64,000 nucleotides of DNA from Corynebacterium propinquum DSM 44285 (lineage in GTDB: Bacteria; Actinomycetota; Actinomycetes; Mycobacteriales; Mycobacteriaceae), in NCBI RefSeq assembly GCF_000375525.1, contig NZ_AQXC01000008.1, positions 62,001 through 126,000 on the forward strand, read 5' to 3'. Shown here piece by piece: positions 36,601 through 44,700 of the stretch; position 1 is the first letter of the stretch; every line of letters begins with the position of its first letter. The position numbers and the translations under genes were made by a program. Below the pieces are notes generated by a model. That model was not told the origin of the DNA and searched no databases. It saw only the letters and a program-made list of their open reading frames with translations.

Positions 36601-36607
36601 GAACTAA
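33602..36607 (+). CDS. UPF0182 family large membrane protein
   Basis: 1001 aa. Seven membrane segments lie in the first 320 residues, then a very large extracytoplasmic region without further membrane spans, and an acidic Asp/Ser tail (residues about 910-960). Length and the motifs QPNRALKEAQSIERNI, RAIYAAKYQEMNFLLS and FWSVPLDPTQPE identify UPF0182 (Rv3193c). Function is unknown. The frame is open to 33410, but TTG 33602 is preceded by AAGGAG at 6 nt and gives a sensible N-terminus (MAGSLNQP). It is followed by a good terminator and the initiator tRNA. Confidence 0.9.
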   Translation: MAGSLNQPSTNLRKPPRILSWFVGIIVVLFAFGPLAVSLYTDWQWFGEVDFRGVYTTAIITRIILFFAFGIIAGLVTFLVGWLTWKNRPSDVSMADMNSPVYQYRDSIAATMRKFLYGAPIVIAIAAGFMGQAYWRTVLLFLNGGDFGREDAEFGMDLGFYAFNLPLLNILVSSLSVLLIVSFLVSLVGSYILGGIRVGSQAAGVKGSVSKPARIQLAVIAGLWMLVQVASYFLDRYTILFNQHDIFAGASFTNLHADLPAKIILIVVSALVAVAFFMAIVIKDLRIPGLAVVLMLVTSIAVGTAWPMLMEQFSVQPNRALKEAQSIERNIDATRFAYNIDETNVEYETNWGAGDVSDDDVAADENTISNLRLLDPDILAPTFTQQQQLRNFYGFPDVLSMDRYEIDGEQRDFVVAARELDPNALRENQRSWINRHTVYTHGNGFVAAQANTINEAAESAGSTRGGFPVYTVSDLQTLASRAEDEDAEELGIKVDQPRVYYGPVIASADDGLDYAIVGSNGNDVEYDTDNSSYTYTGEGGVGIGNWFSRAIYAAKYQEMNFLLSDRVGAESKILYDRDPRARVEKVAPWLTTDSHTYPAVIDGKIKWIVDGYTTLDAMPYSTEMSLSQATRDALNPEGTEQRLINDRIGYIRNSVKATVDAYDGTVELYEFDTEDPVLDAWRGVFPDTVKDESEISDELRSHFRYPEDIFKVQRNLLARYHVDDPGVYFSNDAFWSVPLDPTQPESQELPQPPYYVMAADPENPDKSSFQMVTPFRGLEREFLSAHMTVTSDPDNYGDITVRVLPTNTQTQGPRQAQDAMMSSDQVARDRGLWERTNELYNGNLLTLPVGGGEILYLEPIYAERKDQDSAFPKLLRVLVSYKGRIGYAPTIGEALEQVGIDSQAAQDIDLVDGDGAASSDDGDADSADRAESSASGSDDDADSGRDSSGRSGPTPPASGDGVGAINDALRELEKARDGSFEEYGRALDRLDRAVENYQSQN

Positions 36608-36640
36608 GGTTCATCGATCTAGAGCCAGTACAACGCCGAT

Positions 36641-36673
36641 AATCCCGCTGTGCGCCCAGCGTACAGTGGGATT
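36641..36673 (+). terminator. Intrinsic-type hairpin after the UPF0182 gene
   Basis: AATCCCGCTGT (36641-36651) pairs with ACAGTGGGATT (36663-36673), 11 bp with one G-U pair and an 11-nt loop. The T tail is short. Confidence 0.6.
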
Positions 36674-36774
36674 TGGCATATCTAGCGATGGTATGTATAG
36701 TTACATGATGTCAGCGAGCGAGAGATCGCAAAGGCGAAAGCTTTAAGCTGGCAGGTGAATTGAATATCATCCGA

Positions 36775-36851
36775 CGCGGGGTGGAGCAGCTCGGTAGCTC
36801 GCTGGGCTCATAACCCAGAGGTCGCAAGTTCGAATCTTGTCCCCGCTACCA
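36775..36851 (+). tRNA. Initiator tRNA-fMet (anticodon CAT)
   Basis: 77 nt with encoded CCA. The anticodon loop is CTCATAA, closed by three G-C pairs (GGG/CCC), a hallmark of initiator tRNA. The first base pair is broken (C1 opposite U72), the second hallmark. The acceptor CGCGGGG pairs with CCCCGCT apart from that position. TTCGAATC is the T loop. Confidence 0.96.
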
Positions 36852-36861
36852 ATATTCAACG

Positions 36862-36896
36862 GATTCCCCAGTGGTGCTTAGCGCCGCTGGGGATTC
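36862..36896 (+). terminator. Hairpin after the tRNA gene
   Basis: TCCCCAG (65-71 of the 36801 block, i.e. 36865-36871) pairs with CTGGGGA (36887-36893), followed by TTCTTCG. Position and structure fit termination of the tRNA transcript. Confidence 0.45.
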
Positions 36897-36971
36897 TTCG
36901 TATGCGGGCTTCCTTGGATTCGGGGGTCGTATAACCCTTTAACCCGATGACATGGCGTCTTATCTGTGATG

Positions 36972-36977
36972 TATGCT
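36972..36977 (+). promoter_or_regulatory. Candidate -10 (TATGCT) before the MFS gene
   Basis: TATGCT ends 6 nt before ATG 36984, consistent with leaderless transcription. No ribosome-binding site is visible. Confidence 0.35.
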
Positions 36978-36983
36978 ACATGG

Positions 36984-38339
36984 ATGGCAGATAAGAACCC
37001 TTTTCACGTCAAGGATTATCGTCGCTGGTTTGTTGGCGAAACGTTACTGTCGGTATCTGCTGGCATGGGTCTGGCGACTATGTTGCTGGCGGTCGAGATC
37101 TTTGACTCTGTGGCAACCGCGGGACTGTTCTTTTCTGTCGTTAGTTTGTTGGGCATCCTCGGATCAGCGGTAGGCGGATCGCTTGCGGATAGCGTACAGC
37201 GCCGAAGCTTATTCAAGGTGTTTTCGCCAGTCGTCATCATATGTTCGCTAGGGATTGCCATAACCGTGAGTGGTTATTTTTATGCAAACTGGACGACGCA
37301 GGCTGCCGTCGTGGCAAATTCTAGCTTCGTGCTGATTAGTAGTGCTATCACGGGTGTGCTCGACCCGGTCATGGATGCCGCGCTGAAAAATGTGATTTCT
37401 CCGGAGCAATTTCCTCGGGCAGTAGGAGCTGCAGAAGCCCGGGAGTCGACGATATCGATCGCTGCCAGCCCGGTCTCCGGTGCTTTATATTCTGTGCTGG
37501 CACCAGCGCCATTTGTGGTGCAGTTTTTCTGCAATCTCGGTTTCTATATCAATGCTTTAGCAATTCGCACGCCACTGGGGCCGAATAAGGAAAAGGGAGT
37601 TGGCCTGGGCGATGAAGAGCAGACGGAAACACACGATAGCCCACCAACGGGGTGGCGGCGAAACCTCACTACGAAGCTGAGTGGCGGGTATGGGCCGGCG
37701 TGGAGATTTTTGCGTGAACGTAACGCGCTGTTTCGGATTCTGCTCAGCGCACCGTTAATTAACTTATTTGTTTTCGGTACGTTTTCCTGGACCACGTTTT
37801 ATCTGTCAGATGCAGGTGAGCCGGGCTGGCTTATCGGTTTGGTGATGGCAGGATTCAGCATCAGTTCGTTGCTCGGCAGTGCTTTGGTGCCGTGGCTTAC
37901 GGATCGATATTCACCTGGTTTGCTGGTTGTCGTTGGACTAGGCAGCATGCTGGTCTTCTTCGCCGTGTTTTTGTTTTTGGCTGCCAGCCCCTGGGTCATG
38001 CTGGTGGTGAGCCTGGCGTGTATGCTCCCGTCGACGGCATTAAATGCAGCCCTGTTTGGCCACGTTTTTGCTGTCACCCCACAGGATTTACAGGGGCGCG
38101 TGATGGCGATTTTTATCGTGGTTAGCAGTGCTATCAGCGTCGTTGTACCGACACTTGCGGGCACCATGGTGGAATCTGGTACTCGTTTCTGGTTTGCGGC
38201 CGTTGTTATTGGGACCGGGATTGTGGGCTGGCTATTGCTGGCTGGCTCTCGGGAGGTGCGTGCGATGCGTAATGAGGAACCGGACGGCGATAACGGTGGC
38301 GGCGACACCGGAGACCACGAAGACCCCGAAAATCTGTGA
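36984..38339 (+). CDS. Major facilitator superfamily transporter
   Basis: 451 aa with about 12 membrane segments in two halves separated by a polar loop (residues about 210-245). GSLADSVQRRSLF between segments 2 and 3 is the MFS signature region. FAVTPQDLQGRVMAIF in the second half is typical of the DHA3-type exporter subgroup (EntS/MefA-like), so drug or metabolite export is likely; the substrate is unknown. Starts at 36966 (GTG) or 36969 are possible. It is the first gene after the initiator tRNA, apparently the first of the accessory segment. Confidence 0.78.
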   Translation: MADKNPFHVKDYRRWFVGETLLSVSAGMGLATMLLAVEIFDSVATAGLFFSVVSLLGILGSAVGGSLADSVQRRSLFKVFSPVVIICSLGIAITVSGYFYANWTTQAAVVANSSFVLISSAITGVLDPVMDAALKNVISPEQFPRAVGAAEARESTISIAASPVSGALYSVLAPAPFVVQFFCNLGFYINALAIRTPLGPNKEKGVGLGDEEQTETHDSPPTGWRRNLTTKLSGGYGPAWRFLRERNALFRILLSAPLINLFVFGTFSWTTFYLSDAGEPGWLIGLVMAGFSISSLLGSALVPWLTDRYSPGLLVVVGLGSMLVFFAVFLFLAASPWVMLVVSLACMLPSTALNAALFGHVFAVTPQDLQGRVMAIFIVVSSAISVVVPTLAGTMVESGTRFWFAAVVIGTGIVGWLLLAGSREVRAMRNEEPDGDNGGGDTGDHEDPENL

Positions 38340-38520
38340 TCCCAGACTCGCACCCTTTGTATTGCCTTGCTCACACTGTTCAACAAAATCTAATGTTATC
38401 GGTATCACTCATTCCGCCGATCTATCCCGCACGACCCACGGTATGTGACGCGGAAACAGTGAATACGTAGTAACGAGCAACCAGCTGCTGAGTCCAGCTG
38501 TCGAGCAAAGGGGAATAGCC

Positions 38521-39879
38521 GTGTCGCCGACCATTCCAGAACCGAAGCACGTCACCAACGTGCCAAGCGTTGGGCATACTGACCCACCGGTGCCGAAAAA
38601 TATCTGGCGGTTGTTTGTCTACAGCGCCATCGGTGCGTTCGTCTTTTTCTTCCCACTGACCTACCAAGACAAAAGCTCGATCCCGCTCGACCACATGGTC
38701 ACGATCGTGCGGGATAGTGTGCCCGCCATCGTCCCATGGATCATCCTGGCGCTGGCCGGTTTTGGTGCTGCGCGTTCCATCTATAACCAAGACTGGAAAG
38801 AAGGCACGCTCGCTGCGATTTTCGTCGTCACGAATGTCATTGGTTTTATCATCGCGGTGTTGGCAGTGTTGGATGCGCTGCCGTGGGTACTTGGCGACGA
38901 AGACCTGGTGCCATTCCTCTGGGAAAAGATTGCTACTCCGGTTGGATTGATTGTTCCGATCGGCTCGGCCTTCCTGGCGTTGCTGGTCAGCTATGGTTTC
39001 TTGGAATTTATCGGGGTGCTCATGCAGCCGATCATGCGTCCGCTGTGGAAAACCCCGGGTCGTTCGGCCATCGATGCGGTGGCCTCGTTCGTCGGCTCGT
39101 ATTCGCTGGGTATCTTGATCACAGACCGCGTTTATCAGCGCGGTGGCTATACCGCGAAAGAAGCCGCTATCATCGCCACTGGCTTTTCGACGGTTTCGGC
39201 AGCGTTTATGGTCATTGTCGCTAATGCACTTGGCCTCATGGAAATCTGGACCACCTTCTTTTTCACCACCTTGGTCGTGACCTTCCTGGTCACTGCCATC
39301 ACCGTGCGTATTCCGCCGCTGTCCCGCATTCCGGATGATTATCACGAGGGCGCGACTCCGGAGCCAGAGTCGACCGTCAGCGGTAGCCGAATCAAGGCCG
39401 CGTGGAACGAAGCCTTGTATACCCTGGAAAACGCTCCGAGCCTGTGGCGTGCGGTGCTCGATAGCTTCGTCGATGGCATCAAAATGGCCGGTGCTATCGT
39501 GCCGTCAATTCTCTCTGTTGGCCTTGGCGGTATTTTGTTGGAGCGTTTCACCCCGGTATTTGAATGGATCGGCTACTTGTTCTATCCCTTCGCTTGGGTC
39601 GTGCGCCTGCCGGAAACCATGGATGCCAGCCAGGCGATGGCCACTGGTATCGCGGAGATGTTCCTGCCTGCCGCCAGCATGGCGGGTTCGGAGGACATGA
39701 TTGCGAAGTTCGTCGTCGGCTTGGTCTCCATCTCGATGATCATCTTTTTCTCCGCACTGATTCCGTGCATCATGGCCACCCGCATCCCAATTTCGCTCAC
39801 TGCTATCGTCATCATTTGGTTCCAGCGAGTGGCTTTGACCATTCTGATTGCCACCCCAATTGCGTATCTGTTGTTGTAA
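38521..39879 (+). CDS. YjiH-type integral membrane transporter
   Basis: 452 aa with about 10 membrane segments and the Gate-type nucleoside-recognition pattern (SFVGSYSLGILITDRVYQRG, TGFSTVSAAFMVIVA). YjiH proteins often lie beside histidine or urocanate degradation genes, and here an IclR regulator and urocanate hydratase follow directly, so uptake of histidine, urocanate or a related compound is a reasonable inference. GTG 38521 is preceded by AAAGGGG at 7 nt. The 180 nt upstream hold no gene and probably the promoter. Confidence 0.78.
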   Translation: MSPTIPEPKHVTNVPSVGHTDPPVPKNIWRLFVYSAIGAFVFFFPLTYQDKSSIPLDHMVTIVRDSVPAIVPWIILALAGFGAARSIYNQDWKEGTLAAIFVVTNVIGFIIAVLAVLDALPWVLGDEDLVPFLWEKIATPVGLIVPIGSAFLALLVSYGFLEFIGVLMQPIMRPLWKTPGRSAIDAVASFVGSYSLGILITDRVYQRGGYTAKEAAIIATGFSTVSAAFMVIVANALGLMEIWTTFFFTTLVVTFLVTAITVRIPPLSRIPDDYHEGATPEPESTVSGSRIKAAWNEALYTLENAPSLWRAVLDSFVDGIKMAGAIVPSILSVGLGGILLERFTPVFEWIGYLFYPFAWVVRLPETMDASQAMATGIAEMFLPAASMAGSEDMIAKFVVGLVSISMIIFFSALIPCIMATRIPISLTAIVIIWFQRVALTILIATPIAYLLL

Positions 39880-39903
39880 CACCATTCGTTAGTCTGAAAA
39901 ATC

Positions 39904-40653
39904 ATGAATTCCCCGCAGGTCCCCGCAGCACGCCACACGCTTGATATTTTGCGGCTGCTTTCTACCATCGATGTGCCGATTTCCGCCGCGCGCATCCATC
40001 GTGAACTGGGCATTCCGCGCTCGACTACATACCACCTGTTATCGGAGATGGTCGAGGCGGGGTTCGTCGTTCACCTTGCAGGTGAGCGCACCTATGGGCT
40101 TGGCTTGGCCGCGTATTCTATGGCGAATGCTTATACCACGCAGCAGCCGTTGGTGCGTTTGAGTCAGAAGTACCTAGAGAAACTTGCGAGTTTCGCGGGC
40201 GGTTCGGGGCATCTCTCGCGCCTGTCTGCGACGGAAATTGTGTATCTTCAAGAAACTCGCGCCCCACGGGCGGTGTCGCTGATTAGTCAGGTGGGGGTCC
40301 GGTTGCCTGCGGTGGGCACGGCGTCAGGTCGGGCGATGCTCGCGCATTTGCCGGAAACGGAGTATCGCGCGGTGTATTCGGCGTCAGATCCGGCAGAGGG
40401 TTGGGGTGCATTCCAAAAACATCTTGCCGACGTCCGCGAGCGCGGCTTTGACGTGGAGGTGCAAGAAGTCAGCCGTGGGCAAGCCAGCGTTGCGGTTCCG
40501 GTATTGGATCACTTGCAACGGCCTGCGGCTGCGCTTGCTGTGACTTATCCCGTCGATAGCCTACGTGATGGGCAAAGTGCGCAATTGCGCGAGCAGTTGC
40601 GCACTGCTGCTCTAGAGATTTCTGCGCGCATGTACGGCAACCGAGGCGACTAA
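39904..40653 (+). CDS. IclR-family regulator, probably of the hut genes
   Basis: 249 aa. The N-terminal winged helix-turn-helix (TLDILRLLSTIDVPISAARI, then LGIPRSTTYHLLSEMVEAG, residues about 10-50) is followed by the IclR effector domain (VYLQETRAP to GRAMLAHLP and RGQASVAVPVLD). In C. resistens an IclR-type activator, HutR, controls histidine utilisation. This gene lies between a YjiH transporter and hutU, so a similar role is likely, but the ligand is not known. It begins 24 nt after the transporter and has no strong ribosome-binding site. Confidence 0.8.
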   Translation: MNSPQVPAARHTLDILRLLSTIDVPISAARIHRELGIPRSTTYHLLSEMVEAGFVVHLAGERTYGLGLAAYSMANAYTTQQPLVRLSQKYLEKLASFAGGSGHLSRLSATEIVYLQETRAPRAVSLISQVGVRLPAVGTASGRAMLAHLPETEYRAVYSASDPAEGWGAFQKHLADVRERGFDVEVQEVSRGQASVAVPVLDHLQRPAAALAVTYPVDSLRDGQSAQLREQLRTAALEISARMYGNRGD

Positions 40654-40773
40654 GTTGCATGTGCCCGTCTCGGATTTCAGACACATTCGCCGTCGAGAGT
40701 CTGTTGTGTGATCTAGAAAACTCCTAAATTAAACAGCAAGAACGAAGTGTTTGAGTGAAAGGACGCCGATAAA

Positions 40774-42453
40774 ATGTCGCAACCCCGTGAAATTCGCGCC
40801 CCACGCGGAACCGAATTGTCCGCAAAATCGTGGCAGACTGAAGCGCCGCTGCGCATGTTGATGAACAACCTGGACCCAGAGGTTGCGGAACGTCCGGAAG
40901 ATCTCGTGGTCTACGGCGGTACCGGTAAAGCAGCCCGCAACTGGGAATCTTTCGACGCGATCGTCGACGTGTTGAAAGACCTGGAGGCTGATGAAACCTT
41001 GCTGGTACAGTCCGGCAAGCCGGTCGGCGTGCTGCGCACCAACGAATGGGCTCCGCGCGTATTGATCGCTAACTCAAACCTGGTGGGGGATTGGGCTAAC
41101 TGGGAGCACTTCCGCAAGCTCGACGACGAAGGCCTGATGATGTACGGCCAGATGACTGCTGGTTCCTGGATTTATATTGCTACCCAGGGCATCCTGCAGG
41201 GCACGTACGAGACTTTTGCGGCTGTTGCCACCAAACGTTTCAACGACACCCTGGCTGGCACGTTGACTCTGACCGGCGGTTGTGGCGGCATGGGGGGAGC
41301 ACAGCCACTGGCCGTGAAACTCAACGGTGGCGTGTGCATTATCGCCGATGTTGATGAGACCCGATTGAAGCGTCGGCAAGGCAAACGCTACCTCGACGAG
41401 GTCACTACGTCGCTGGACGAAGCCATTGAGATGGCTAATAAAGCCAAAGAAGAAAAGCGTGCGCTGACCATCGGTGTCGTCGGTAACGCAGCAGAAATTT
41501 TCCCGGAGGTGCTCAAGCGGCACCGTGCTGGTGAGCTGACCGTCGACATCGTGACTGATCAGACTTCCGCGCACGATCCGTTGTCGTACCTGCCGGTAGA
41601 GCACTCCGTTGATGAGTGGCACCGGGAGGCTAAGGCTGACCCGCAGACCTTCACCAAAAAAGCTCGGGAATCCATGGCCGCCCAGGTACAAGCGATGGTG
41701 GAATTCCAGGACGAAGGCGCAGAGGTCTTCGACTACGGTAACTCCATTCGTGACGAAGCCCGGCACGCTGGCTACAACCGCGCATTCGAGTTCCCAGGCT
41801 TCGTCCCGGCGTATATCCGTCCGTTGTTCTGCGAGGGGCTTGGACCATTCCGCTGGGTGGCGCTTTCGGGCGACCCAGAAGATATTAAGGTCACTGACCA
41901 AGCCATCAAGGAGCTGTTCCCTGATAACGAGCACCTGCACAACTGGCTGGATGCTGCCGAAGAATACGTGGAATTCGAAGGTCTGCCAGCACGTATCTGC
42001 TGGTTAGGCTACGGCGAGCGCCACAAGGCTGGCTTGCTGTTCAACAAGCTGGTAGCAGAAGGCAAGGTCAAAGCGCCGATCGTTATTGGCCGCGACCACC
42101 TGGACTCCGGTTCGGTGGCTTCGCCGTACCGCGAAACCGAAGGCATGCTGGACGGTACCGATGCTGTTGCTGACTGGCCATTGCTTAACGCGCTGACCGC
42201 CACCTCTGGTGGTGCCACGTGGGTGTCCCTGCACCACGGCGGCGGCGTTGGTATGGGCCGTTCTATCCACTGTGGCCAGGTCACGGTGGCAGACGGTACC
42301 GAGCTGGCTGCGAAAAAGCTGAAAGCCGTGTTGACCAACGACCCTGCGATGGGTGTGATCCGCCACGTCGACGCCGGTTATAACCGGGCTAATGAGGTCG
42401 CAGAAGAGCGCGGCGTGCGCGTGCCATCTCCATTTAAGTCCCGTGAGAGCTAG
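40774..42453 (+). CDS. hutU: Urocanate hydratase
   Basis: 559 aa, full length for the family. It converts urocanate to 4-imidazolone-5-propionate using tightly bound NAD+. Conserved stretches: [20 protein letters not shown] (residues about 30-49), [20 protein letters not shown] (residues about 167-186), [14 protein letters not shown], and [16 protein letters not shown] with the active-site Cys (residue about 409). GAAAGGA lies about 10 nt before the ATG. The rest of the pathway (hutH, hutI, hutG) is not in the window. A good terminator follows. Confidence 0.95.
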   Translation: MSQPREIRAPRGTELSAKSWQTEAPLRMLMNNLDPEVAERPEDLVVYGGTGKAARNWESFDAIVDVLKDLEADETLLVQSGKPVGVLRTNEWAPRVLIANSNLVGDWANWEHFRKLDDEGLMMYGQMTAGSWIYIATQGILQGTYETFAAVATKRFNDTLAGTLTLTGGCGGMGGAQPLAVKLNGGVCIIADVDETRLKRRQGKRYLDEVTTSLDEAIEMANKAKEEKRALTIGVVGNAAEIFPEVLKRHRAGELTVDIVTDQTSAHDPLSYLPVEHSVDEWHREAKADPQTFTKKARESMAAQVQAMVEFQDEGAEVFDYGNSIRDEARHAGYNRAFEFPGFVPAYIRPLFCEGLGPFRWVALSGDPEDIKVTDQAIKELFPDNEHLHNWLDAAEEYVEFEGLPARICWLGYGERHKAGLLFNKLVAEGKVKAPIVIGRDHLDSGSVASPYRETEGMLDGTDAVADWPLLNALTATSGGATWVSLHHGGGVGMGRSIHCGQVTVADGTELAAKKLKAVLTNDPAMGVIRHVDAGYNRANEVAEERGVRVPSPFKSRES

Positions 42454-42536
42454 AAAAGGTCAGGAAGTCTAGAAACTCTAGAAAAACTAGCTCCACCAAC
42501 GGCGGGCAGAAACGTCGCTGTGTTCGTTTTTGCTCA

Positions 42537-42595
42537 CCCCCGTTTGGCTGCCGCTGGCTGCGTGCAGTGTGTCGCCAAACGGGGGTTTATTTATT
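42537..42595 (+). terminator. Intrinsic terminator after hutU
   Basis: CCCCGTTTGGC (42537-42547) pairs perfectly with GCCAAACGGGG (42574-42584), followed by GTTTATTTATTTAT. Confidence 0.75.
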
Positions 42596-42673
42596 TATAT
42601 TCTCCTGCTGTGAGCTAAAACGCCATTAGAACAGGTTTGTGTCACTGACTGCTTTGTATTGTGGCAAGTCTCA

Positions 42674-42689
42674 TGTGATATAACTTACG
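42674..42689. promoter_or_regulatory. GlxR/CRP-like site before the peptide ABC operon
   Basis: TGTGATATAACTTACG matches the GlxR consensus TGTGAnnTAnnTCACA at 8 of 10 or better fixed positions. It lies 72 nt before the permease start codon. The match is by eye only. Confidence 0.4.
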
Positions 42690-42760
42690 CACCGTAGTTT
42701 TGGTTTTGTCATCCTACAAAGGTGCGGTGGCTGTGCTCGCAGGATTTCAGTGGAGAGTGT

Positions 42761-43744
42761 ATGTTTCGCTACTTATTCAAGAAAGTAACGGGGTGGCTGC
42801 TGGTTATTTTTCTGGCGACCAACCTGACGTACTTTCTGGCCTCTGCCTTTTTGGACCCTAGGTCGAATTACGCAACACGGCGACCGCCGATACCCGAAGA
42901 GCAAATTGACTCCATGCTGGAGCCCTATAACTTAAGCCCGTCGACACCTATTTTGGAACGTTGGTGGAACTGGCTTAGCAATGTTGTGTTGCACTGGGAT
43001 TGGGGCTCATCACCAGTGGGCGCGGATGTCAATGCCGAAGTTGGCTATCGAATCTGGGTCTCTGCGCAGCTGCTTTTGCTAGCCACGATTCTGTCCATCG
43101 TGATTGGTGTAGCCATCGGTGTTTACACCGCATCCCGACAGTACAAAGCCGGTGACCGCATTTGGCAAGGTATTTCGATCATCGCGATGAATACGCACAT
43201 CGTCGTGGCTTCGATCGTCGTCGTGGGCTTTGGTCTGAAAATCAATGAATGGACCGGTCAACGTGTCTTTTACGTGATCGGCGCCCGCTCGATCCACGTC
43301 GAAGGATTTTTCCCGACGCTCATCGATATCCTGCAGCACCTGACCTTGCCCACGATTGCGATGGTGTTTATTTCTTATGCCGGTTATCACATGACTCAGC
43401 GCACCCTGCTGCTGGATAACCTCAATGCCGATTATGTCCGTACCGCCCGCGCGAAAGGACTTCCACGAGGGGTGGCGATTCGCCGACACGCGTTGCGCAC
43501 CTCGATCATCCCGGTTGCTACCTCGGTGGCGTTTTCTATTCCGGGGATTTTTACCGGCGCTGTTATGACCGAAAAGATCTTTGCGTGGCAGGGGATGGGG
43601 CAGTACTTCCTGGACACCATCGCAAATAACGACATCAACGGTGTCGTTGCCGTCGCCGCTTTCGGTGCTGCCTCGACAGCCTTTTCTGCAATCCTGGCGG
43701 ACTTCGTCGTTGTCGCCATCGATCCACGGGTACGGGTGAGCTAG
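42761..43744 (+). CDS. Peptide ABC transporter permease (DppB/OppB type)
   Basis: 327 aa with six membrane segments and the permease EAA loop (RTARAKGLPRGVAIRRHALR, residues about 226-245). The long extracytoplasmic stretch after the first segment is typical of the first permease in dipeptide systems. The longer frame to 42722 lacks a ribosome-binding site; ATG 42761 has GGAG five bases before. It is followed after 2 nt by the second permease. The operon is permease-permease-double ATPase-binding protein-binding protein. Confidence 0.88.
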   Translation: MFRYLFKKVTGWLLVIFLATNLTYFLASAFLDPRSNYATRRPPIPEEQIDSMLEPYNLSPSTPILERWWNWLSNVVLHWDWGSSPVGADVNAEVGYRIWVSAQLLLLATILSIVIGVAIGVYTASRQYKAGDRIWQGISIIAMNTHIVVASIVVVGFGLKINEWTGQRVFYVIGARSIHVEGFFPTLIDILQHLTLPTIAMVFISYAGYHMTQRTLLLDNLNADYVRTARAKGLPRGVAIRRHALRTSIIPVATSVAFSIPGIFTGAVMTEKIFAWQGMGQYFLDTIANNDINGVVAVAAFGAASTAFSAILADFVVVAIDPRVRVS

Positions 43745-43746
43745 CC

Positions 43747-44700
43747 ATGACTAATCCACAAGACACCAACATTGACACCGAAAGCCGTTCACCATTGGGC
43801 GGGGCACAACAAGCCACCAAAGTCGGCGATGGCACGAAAAAGCGTGGTACGTCGCGGTGGAAGCTGTATACCCGCCGGTTTTTCCGCAACAAGCTCGCCA
43901 CCGTCGGTCTGTTAATCCTGCTGGGCTTAATTTTCTTGTCGACGATCGGCGGCTATTTTACCCAGTGGGACTACTATGAGCCGGATTTTTTGAATCTTTC
44001 GGAGCCGCCAAGCGCGGAGCATTGGTTCGGCACGAACGATGCCGGTAATGACATTTACGCGCAGGTGGTTCATGGTCTCGGGCGTTCGTTGACAATCGCG
44101 ATTGTGGTTTCTGCGCTGACCTCCGTGGCATCCGCATTGATTGGAGCCGGTGCTGCTTTGTGGGGCGGGCCTGTCGAAAAGGTCGTGATGGCTGCGATCC
44201 ACTTTTTGCTGGCTATTCCGTCGTTTTTGATCATTGCCTTGGTGGTTTCCGGCTCCGGCGGGGACTGGAAGCTGCTGATCATCGTTTTGGCAATCTTCGG
44301 TTGGATGTATCCGGCGCGTGTTATCTGGTCGCTGGCGTTGACTTTGCGCGAGCTGGATTATGTGCGCGCTGCAAAATACATGGGTGTTTCCCGGCCACGC
44401 ATCGTCTTGCGACACCTAGTGCCGAATATTGGCTCGCTGTTGATCATCCAATTCGTGTTCGGCGTGATCGGCACCGTCATGTCAGAAACCGCGCTGTCGT
44501 TTTTGGGCCTGGGTATTAAGCTTCCCGACGTTTCTCTGGGAACCATGCTGCAAGACGGCGTGAATGTGATTAATGCATCGCCGTGGCAGTTCTACTTCCC
44601 AGCCGGTGTGTTGACCTTGCTGACTGTGTCCATGGCGTTTATCGGTGACGGTTTGCGCGACGCACTTGATCCAAACTCTAATTCTGGAGGAAAAGCATGA
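43747..44700 (+). CDS. Peptide ABC transporter permease (DppC/OppC type)
   Basis: 317 aa. A basic N-terminal tail, the N-terminal OppC segment (FFRNKLATVGLLILLGL) and the typical HWFGTNDAGNDIYAQVVHG are followed by the permease domain with its EAA loop (YVRAAKYMGVSRPRIVLRHL, residues about 204-223). Five or six membrane segments. The stop overlaps the ATPase start by 4 bases (ATGA), so translation is coupled. Substrates of this class are di- and oligopeptides; the actual one is unknown. Confidence 0.9.
   Translation: MTNPQDTNIDTESRSPLGGAQQATKVGDGTKKRGTSRWKLYTRRFFRNKLATVGLLILLGLIFLSTIGGYFTQWDYYEPDFLNLSEPPSAEHWFGTNDAGNDIYAQVVHGLGRSLTIAIVVSALTSVASALIGAGAALWGGPVEKVVMAAIHFLLAIPSFLIIALVVSGSGGDWKLLIIVLAIFGWMYPARVIWSLALTLRELDYVRAAKYMGVSRPRIVLRHLVPNIGSLLIIQFVFGVIGTVMSETALSFLGLGIKLPDVSLGTMLQDGVNVINASPWQFYFPAGVLTLLTVSMAFIGDGLRDALDPNSNSGGKA

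Larger units (their letters stand above)
42454..42760. other. Intergenic region between hutU and the peptide transporter
   Basis: 307 nt without a gene. It holds two TCTAGA repeats (42473-42490), the hutU terminator, a TGTGAnnTA half-site at 42609-42617, a fuller GlxR-like palindrome at 42674-42689, and a GGAG ribosome-binding site for the next gene. Confidence 0.6.
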
